Assembly: GCF_001553785.1 (NCBI RefSeq)
Contig: NZ_LOJP01000001.1
Coordinates: forward strand, 2,155,561 to 2,205,614
Direction: 5' to 3'
Origin: Actinoplanes sp. TFC3
GTDB taxonomy: Bacteria; Actinomycetota; Actinomycetes; Mycobacteriales; Micromonosporaceae
Length of the DNA stretch: 50,054 bases
Below the pieces are notes generated by a model. It was not told the DNA's origin. It saw only the letters and a list, made by a program, of their open reading frames with translations, and ran no database searches. The position numbers and the translations under genes were made by a program. Below, piece by piece: positions 46,503-50,054 of this stretch. How positions within the stretch are numbered: the first letter of the stretch is position 1; each line of letters opens with the position of its first letter.

Positions 46503-47972
46503 TTACTCCGGGAGGCGGGGGCCGGCCTCGCGCTGAGTCGCCAGCCAGGTCTCGACGTCCTGCGAGGTGCGCGGCAAACCAACTGACAGGTTGCGGCAGC
46601 CGTCCGCGGTGACCAGGACGTCGTCCTCGATGCGGATGCCGATGCCGCGTAGTTCCTCGGGGACCAGGTCGTCCTCGGGCTGGAAGTAGAGGCCCGGTTC
46701 CACGGTGAGCACGTAGCCCTCCTGCAGCGAGCCCTCGCGGTAATTCTCCTTGCGGGCCGCCGAGCAGTCGTGCACGTCGATGCCGAGCATGTGGCCGAAG
46801 CCGTGCAGGGTCCAGCGGCGGTAGACCGTGGACTGCTCGGACATGGCTTCTTCGACGCTGACCGGGAGCAGGCCGAGGTCTTTGAGGCCCTCGGCGAGAA
46901 CGCGCATGCAGGTCTGGTGGATCTCCTTGAACCTCACGCCCGGCTTGATGGCGTCCATGCCGGCCTGCTGGGAAGCGTGCACGATGTCGTAGACCTGGCG
47001 CTGCAGCGGGGTGAAGGTGCCGTTCACCGGGATCGTGCGGGTCACGTCGGCGGTGTAGAAGGAGCGGGCCTCGACACCCATGTCCATGAGCAGCAGCTCG
47101 CCGGGCTTGGTCAGGCCGGTGTTGCGGACCCAGTGCAGGATCGTGGCGTGCGCGCCGGCGCCGACGATGCTGCCGTAGCCGACGTCGTTGCCGTCGTGGC
47201 GGGCGCGCAGGCCGAACACGCCTTCGAGCAGTCGCTCCTTGACCGGGCGGCCGGCCGGCAGCACGCGGGCCACGTCCTCGAAGCCGCGCACGGTGGCGTC
47301 GATGGCCTCCTGCAACTGGGCGATCTCCCACTCGTCCTTGACCAGCTTGAGCTCGGCGATCACGCCGGCCAGCGCGCGGTCGCGGCGCACCGAGGGGTCG
47401 GGGTCGTAGGCCAGGATCGTGCGGTCGACGTTCGCGTCGAGGCCGCGCAGCACCCGGGTGCGCGAGGGGGCGCAGTCGGCCAGGGCGGTGCCGAGCAGGA
47501 AGTAGGGCGCGGTTTCGATGCCCAGCTCGCTGGAGCGTTCGCTCAGCGTGTGCCGGCGACCGACCCACAACTCGCCGTTGCGGTCGCGGAAGAACGCGTC
47601 GGTGTCCTTGGAGTTGCGGTCGTGGGTGTAGATGACCGCGTCGTGCCCGGAGCCGCTGGGGCGCATCACGAGCACGCCGTCGGGGTCGCTGTCGCCGGTC
47701 AGGTAGACGTAGTCGCTGCCCGGGCGGAACGGGTAGTCGGTGTCGTTGGCGCGCACCTTCTCGCGGCCGGTCGGGATGATCAGCGTCTCGCCGGGGAAGG
47801 CGTCGGAGAGCGCGGCGCGGCGCTTGGCGTAGTTGGGCACCTCGGGCCGGGCCGTGACCTCGAGCGCGTCCTCGCGCCAGCCGCCGCGCATGAACTGCAG
47901 AAACGCCTCCGGGAAGTCGGGGTCGTGCGACTCCGTCTTCGCCATCGGCTTGCCTTCGCCCTGCTCGGCCAT
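46503..47972 (-). CDS. pepP: Xaa-Pro aminopeptidase P family (M24B)
   Basis: Removes N-terminal residues linked to proline. 489 residues: an N-terminal AMP_N domain (about 35-200, FPGETLIIPTGREKVRANDT, VYLTGDSDPDGVLV) and a C-terminal pita-bread metallopeptidase domain. Metal ligands are in LLMDMGVEARSFYTADVTRT (two Asp), LHGFGHMLGIDVHD (His), LTVEPGLYFQP (Glu) and GIRIEDDVLV (Glu). ATG at 47972 with GGGAGGG as ribosome site; a longer frame to 48032 lacks support. Confidence 0.93.
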   Translation of the reverse strand: MAEQGEGKPMAKTESHDPDFPEAFLQFMRGGWREDALEVTARPEVPNYAKRRAALSDAFPGETLIIPTGREKVRANDTDYPFRPGSDYVYLTGDSDPDGVLVMRPSGSGHDAVIYTHDRNSKDTDAFFRDRNGELWVGRRHTLSERSSELGIETAPYFLLGTALADCAPSRTRVLRGLDANVDRTILAYDPDPSVRRDRALAGVIAELKLVKDEWEIAQLQEAIDATVRGFEDVARVLPAGRPVKERLLEGVFGLRARHDGNDVGYGSIVGAGAHATILHWVRNTGLTKPGELLLMDMGVEARSFYTADVTRTIPVNGTFTPLQRQVYDIVHASQQAGMDAIKPGVRFKEIHQTCMRVLAEGLKDLGLLPVSVEEAMSEQSTVYRRWTLHGFGHMLGIDVHDCSAARKENYREGSLQEGYVLTVEPGLYFQPEDDLVPEELRGIGIRIEDDVLVTADGCRNLSVGLPRTSQDVETWLATQREAGPRLPE

Positions 47973-48057
47973 TGTGTGGCCCTCCCGTCTGTGCCGCTTG
48001 CCTCCTGACGTTACCGCCTGGCCCCCGCACAAAGCGCCCCCGGGAGGGCTCCGGCGG

Positions 48058-48732
48058 TCAGCGGCGCAGGGTTAGGCACGCCACCCGGGTGCCTGCGGTG
48101 CCGGCTTTGCCTTTGTCCGTACGTGTCAGCTCCGAATGAATGATCAGCGAATGCGGGGACAGGCCGGTGTCGAAGACCCACGCGTGGGTCGAGGCCACCG
48201 TCGCGGCGCCCTTGCTGTCGGTGGTGAAGTCGAGCCAGACCTCGTTGTCCGGGTTCGCGTACGCCGGGTCGACCGAGGGCTTGGACGGGTCGGCCTGGTG
48301 CTGGTAGTGCGGCCCGGCGTCATCCGGTACGGAGGTGCAGGTCATGGTGTGCAGGTGGGCACCGTACGCCCGGCGCGCGAGCATGCCGGTGACCGCGAGC
48401 CGGACCCGTACCCCTTGGGATGTGGTCGCGATGGAGACCTGAGCCGTCGCTCCTGCCGGGACCACTCCGGGGTTGTACGTGATGGCCTGCGTGCCCTTGG
48501 GAAACGGCTGGAACGCGCCCGAAGCGGTGCCCTCGGTCAACGGTGCCTGCCCGGCGGATGCGGAGGGACCGCTGCTGGGGCTCGCGTCAGGATCCGGTAT
48601 GCCGCTCGTCACAATCCACGGGGTTGCCGCAGGGGGAGGGTTGGCGGTGGTCATCGGGGTCTCGACCCCGGCCGAGGTGCATCCGGCGAGCGTAGGGACC
48701 AGAAAGGCGAGAACGAAAAGCGCGCGACGCAT
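48058..48732 (-). CDS. Cu/Zn superoxide dismutase-like lipoprotein
   Basis: 224 residues. Signal peptide with lipobox LAGC, a Pro/Ser/Ala linker of ~65 residues, then a SOD-fold domain. Histidines fall in the expected places: AYGAHLHTMTC (copper ligands), GPHYQHQADP (bridging/zinc) and LIIHSELTRT. A Cys pair (HTMTC and VACLTLRR) matches the family disulfide. One expected zinc ligand region differs (NPDNEVWLDF where HxGDLGN is usual), so activity is uncertain. It would sit on the outer face of the membrane, guarding against external superoxide if active. Confidence 0.82.
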   Translation of the reverse strand: MRRALFVLAFLVPTLAGCTSAGVETPMTTANPPPAATPWIVTSGIPDPDASPSSGPSASAGQAPLTEGTASGAFQPFPKGTQAITYNPGVVPAGATAQVSIATTSQGVRVRLAVTGMLARRAYGAHLHTMTCTSVPDDAGPHYQHQADPSKPSVDPAYANPDNEVWLDFTTDSKGAATVASTHAWVFDTGLSPHSLIIHSELTRTDKGKAGTAGTRVACLTLRR

Positions 48733-48840
48733 GGGCAGATAATGTCAAATCAGTCCATAACGGGCGAGCATCGGGGGAGTGCTAGCTTTCTGGCTCGGCG
48801 GGCGCGAGGCTGGCGGAAAAGACCGGGAGGGGTGCGGAAG

Positions 48841-49779
48841 ATGGCTTATGCGGTGGTGCTCGGAGAGGCGCTGGTCGACCTTCTGGAGGCCGAGCGTGAC
48901 GGCGAGTTGATCTATCGCCAGGCCATCGGAGGTGCCCCGCTCAACGTGGCGGTCGGCGCGACCCGGCTCGGCGGTGAAGTGCAGTATGTGGGTTCGCTGG
49001 GCAACGACACCATCGGTGACCGCATTGCCGCGTTCCTGCGCCAGTCCGGCGTCAGCATGGCCACGAGCCTGCGCGTGCCGGTGCCGACCACGCTGGCGGT
49101 GACGACGTTCGAGGGCGCCGAGCCGACCTTCCAGTTCTACGGCGAGCCCCCGTCGTATTCGCTGGTCACCCCCGCTGACATTGACAAGCAGGCGGTAGCG
49201 GGCGCGGCGGTGCTCTACGCGGGCTCGATCAGCCTGATGCGCGAGCCGTTCCAAGCCGCGGCCAAGGCTGCCTGGTCGGTGCCGGGCCCGCTGCGGGTTT
49301 TCGACCCGAATGTACGTCCGAAGCTGCTCCCCGACGCCGCAGCGGTGAACAACCTGCGCGACCTCGTCGAGGAGTTCTTCGCCACCGCCGACCTCGTCAA
49401 GCTCAGCTCGGCCGATGCGGAAATCCTCTGGGAGGGCGCCACCCCGGCCACGGCCGCCGAGCACATCCTCAAGACCGGTGCCCGCGCGGTGGTGGTGACC
49501 TGCGGCGCCAAGGGCGCCCACGTCGCCACGTCCGAGGGTGCCACCATGCTCCCGGCGCCCACAGTCGCCGCGATCGACGCCACCGGCGCCGGCGACTCGG
49601 TGATGGCCGCGCTGGTGCGGCGCCTGCTCGCCGACGGCGTCCCGGCCGACCTGGCCGGCTGGCAGAAGTACGTGACGTTCGCGCTGGCCGTAGCCGGGCT
49701 GGTGTGCGAGCGCCCCGGTGGTGCTGTCGCGATGCCGACCATGGAAGAGCTGACCACCCGCTGGGGTGCGCTCGTCTGA
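48841..49779 (+). CDS. PfkB-family carbohydrate kinase (fructokinase-like)
   Basis: 312-residue ribokinase-fold sugar kinase. N-terminal GEALVDLLEAERDGELIYRQ and the sugar-binding GGAPLNVAVGATRLG; C-terminal signature DATGAGDSVMAALVRRLL with the catalytic Asp in GAGD. Closest in style to fructokinases; the exact sugar cannot be told. The ATG at 48841 follows GGGAGGGG with 7 bases between them. No sugar operon surrounds it. Confidence 0.9.
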   Translation: MAYAVVLGEALVDLLEAERDGELIYRQAIGGAPLNVAVGATRLGGEVQYVGSLGNDTIGDRIAAFLRQSGVSMATSLRVPVPTTLAVTTFEGAEPTFQFYGEPPSYSLVTPADIDKQAVAGAAVLYAGSISLMREPFQAAAKAAWSVPGPLRVFDPNVRPKLLPDAAAVNNLRDLVEEFFATADLVKLSSADAEILWEGATPATAAEHILKTGARAVVVTCGAKGAHVATSEGATMLPAPTVAAIDATGAGDSVMAALVRRLLADGVPADLAGWQKYVTFALAVAGLVCERPGGAVAMPTMEELTTRWGALV

Positions 49780-49780
49780 C

Positions 49781-49984
49781 TCAGCCCTCGATGCCAGCGA
49801 GCAGGGCAACGACGACGTCCTCGGTCTCGTAGGTCTCCTGCGCGGGGAGGCCGAAGTCCCACGTGCTGAAGCGCTGCGGCCGGGGCGTCCGGCAAGCTGG
49901 TCGCCGCGGCGCCAGGATGCGGTGGGCGCCAGGCCGATCAGCGCGGCGGCCGCTTCGGGGTCGAAAGCCATCCGATCAAGGTCG
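49781..49984 (-). pseudogene. DUF4279-like gene, frameshifted and cut at its 5' end
   Basis: The 3' end reads RFSTWDFGLPAQETYETEDV then VVALLAGIEG to a stop at 49781. The upstream part, FDPEAAAALIGLAPTASWRR followed by GDQL, lies in another frame; together they match the DUF4279 pattern (D-P-x-x-x-x-LLGLxPTxSWRxGD ... W-x-F). One base is missing near 49885-49900, in a CCGGGG-rich stretch. Beyond 49984 the sequence folds back on itself to the window edge, so the true 5' end is not represented. Confidence 0.6.
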
Positions 49985-50054
49985 CTTTCCCGGTACGGCG
50001 GGGAGCTTCCGGCCGTCCGGTACACCGGGAAACCGACCTTGATCGGATGGCTTT
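49964..50054. repeat. Long inverted repeat at the right edge
   Basis: Bases 49964-49984 are the exact reverse complement of 50034-50054, and after one mismatch 49986-49994 pairs with 50024-50032, giving 30 of 31 paired positions around a 29-base loop. The outer arm ends on the last base of the window. As at the left edge, this suggests a fold-back at a contig end rather than a natural element. Confidence 0.85.

Noticed and set aside
48745..50025. Minus-strand open frame of about 426 codons opposite the PfkB gene
   Set aside because: Antisense to a clear PfkB kinase, with Arg/Ala/Gly-rich composition. Only the short DUF4279-like segment near 49900-49984 in this frame is meaningful.

Overview
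The window is high-GC DNA with dense, often overlapping genes, GTG starts and actinobacterial families throughout (SufR-type SUF operon, acVLRF1, DUF2630, MmyB-type regulators). The set best fits a Micromonosporaceae-type actinomycete such as Actinoplanes; that placement is inference. Much of the content resembles the M. tuberculosis Rv1456c-Rv1475c neighbourhood as I recall it (SUF operon, ABC-F ATPase, small HTH protein, enoyl-CoA hydratase, TetR regulator, aconitase), here spread over about 37 kb with other genes inserted.

Layout. 1-0.9 kb: 3' part of heme A synthase, divergent from sufR. 1.0-7.7 kb: an unbroken SUF iron-sulfur assembly operon (sufR-sufB-sufD-Rieske ferredoxin-sufC-sufS-sufU-sufT). 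7.7-8.3 kb: non-coding, hairpin-rich and closed by a strong terminator. 8.3-13.6 kb: M20 peptidase, AlkD-like glycosylase, a frameshifted acVLRF1 gene, histidine phosphatase, LysE exporter, zinc metallopeptidase. 13.6-18.9 kb: an ABC-F gene behind an apparent leader-peptide attenuator, small HTH protein, enoyl-CoA hydratase, ABC exporter. 19.0-24.1 kb: methyltransferase, diguanylate cyclase, orphan sugar-binding lipoprotein, Mug glycosylase, and a head-to-head pair of truncated tetR and SDR genes. 24.1-28.8 kb: seven co-directional genes on the minus strand. At its heart are three genes joined by 4-nt overlaps: a TIGR04222-like membrane protein with a Cys/Gly tail, a DUF692 (MNIO) oxidase, and a small partner protein. 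28.9-35 kb: HAD-like protein, MerR regulator plus a cysteine-less peroxiredoxin-like protein, DUF2630, RIO kinase, unknowns and a large membrane protein. 35-43.8 kb: aconitase, SnoaL-like protein, pullulanase, ArsP-type permease, lipoprotein, MmcQ/YjbR protein. 44.0-50 kb: ECF sigma factor divergent from a membrane Ser/Thr kinase, aminopeptidase P, Cu/Zn-SOD-like lipoprotein, PfkB kinase and a broken DUF4279 gene.

Functional themes. Iron-sulfur and iron metabolism recur: SUF, SufR, aconitase with an IdeR-like box, and an AcnR-like TetR whose operator resembles a site upstream of acn 9 kb away. The strongest candidate for an undescribed system is the MNIO cassette, which has the logic of a peptide-modification (bufferin/methanobactin-like) operon, but with the Cys-rich substrate carried as the tail of a membrane protein. 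Many genes have a -10-like hexamer ending 5-7 nt before the start codon, implying widespread leaderless transcripts.

Quality caveats. Both ends of the window are inverted repeats ending exactly at the edge, and two genes (acVLRF1, DUF4279) carry apparent 1-nt deletions in GC runs. Some oddities near these places may be assembly or sequencing artefacts.
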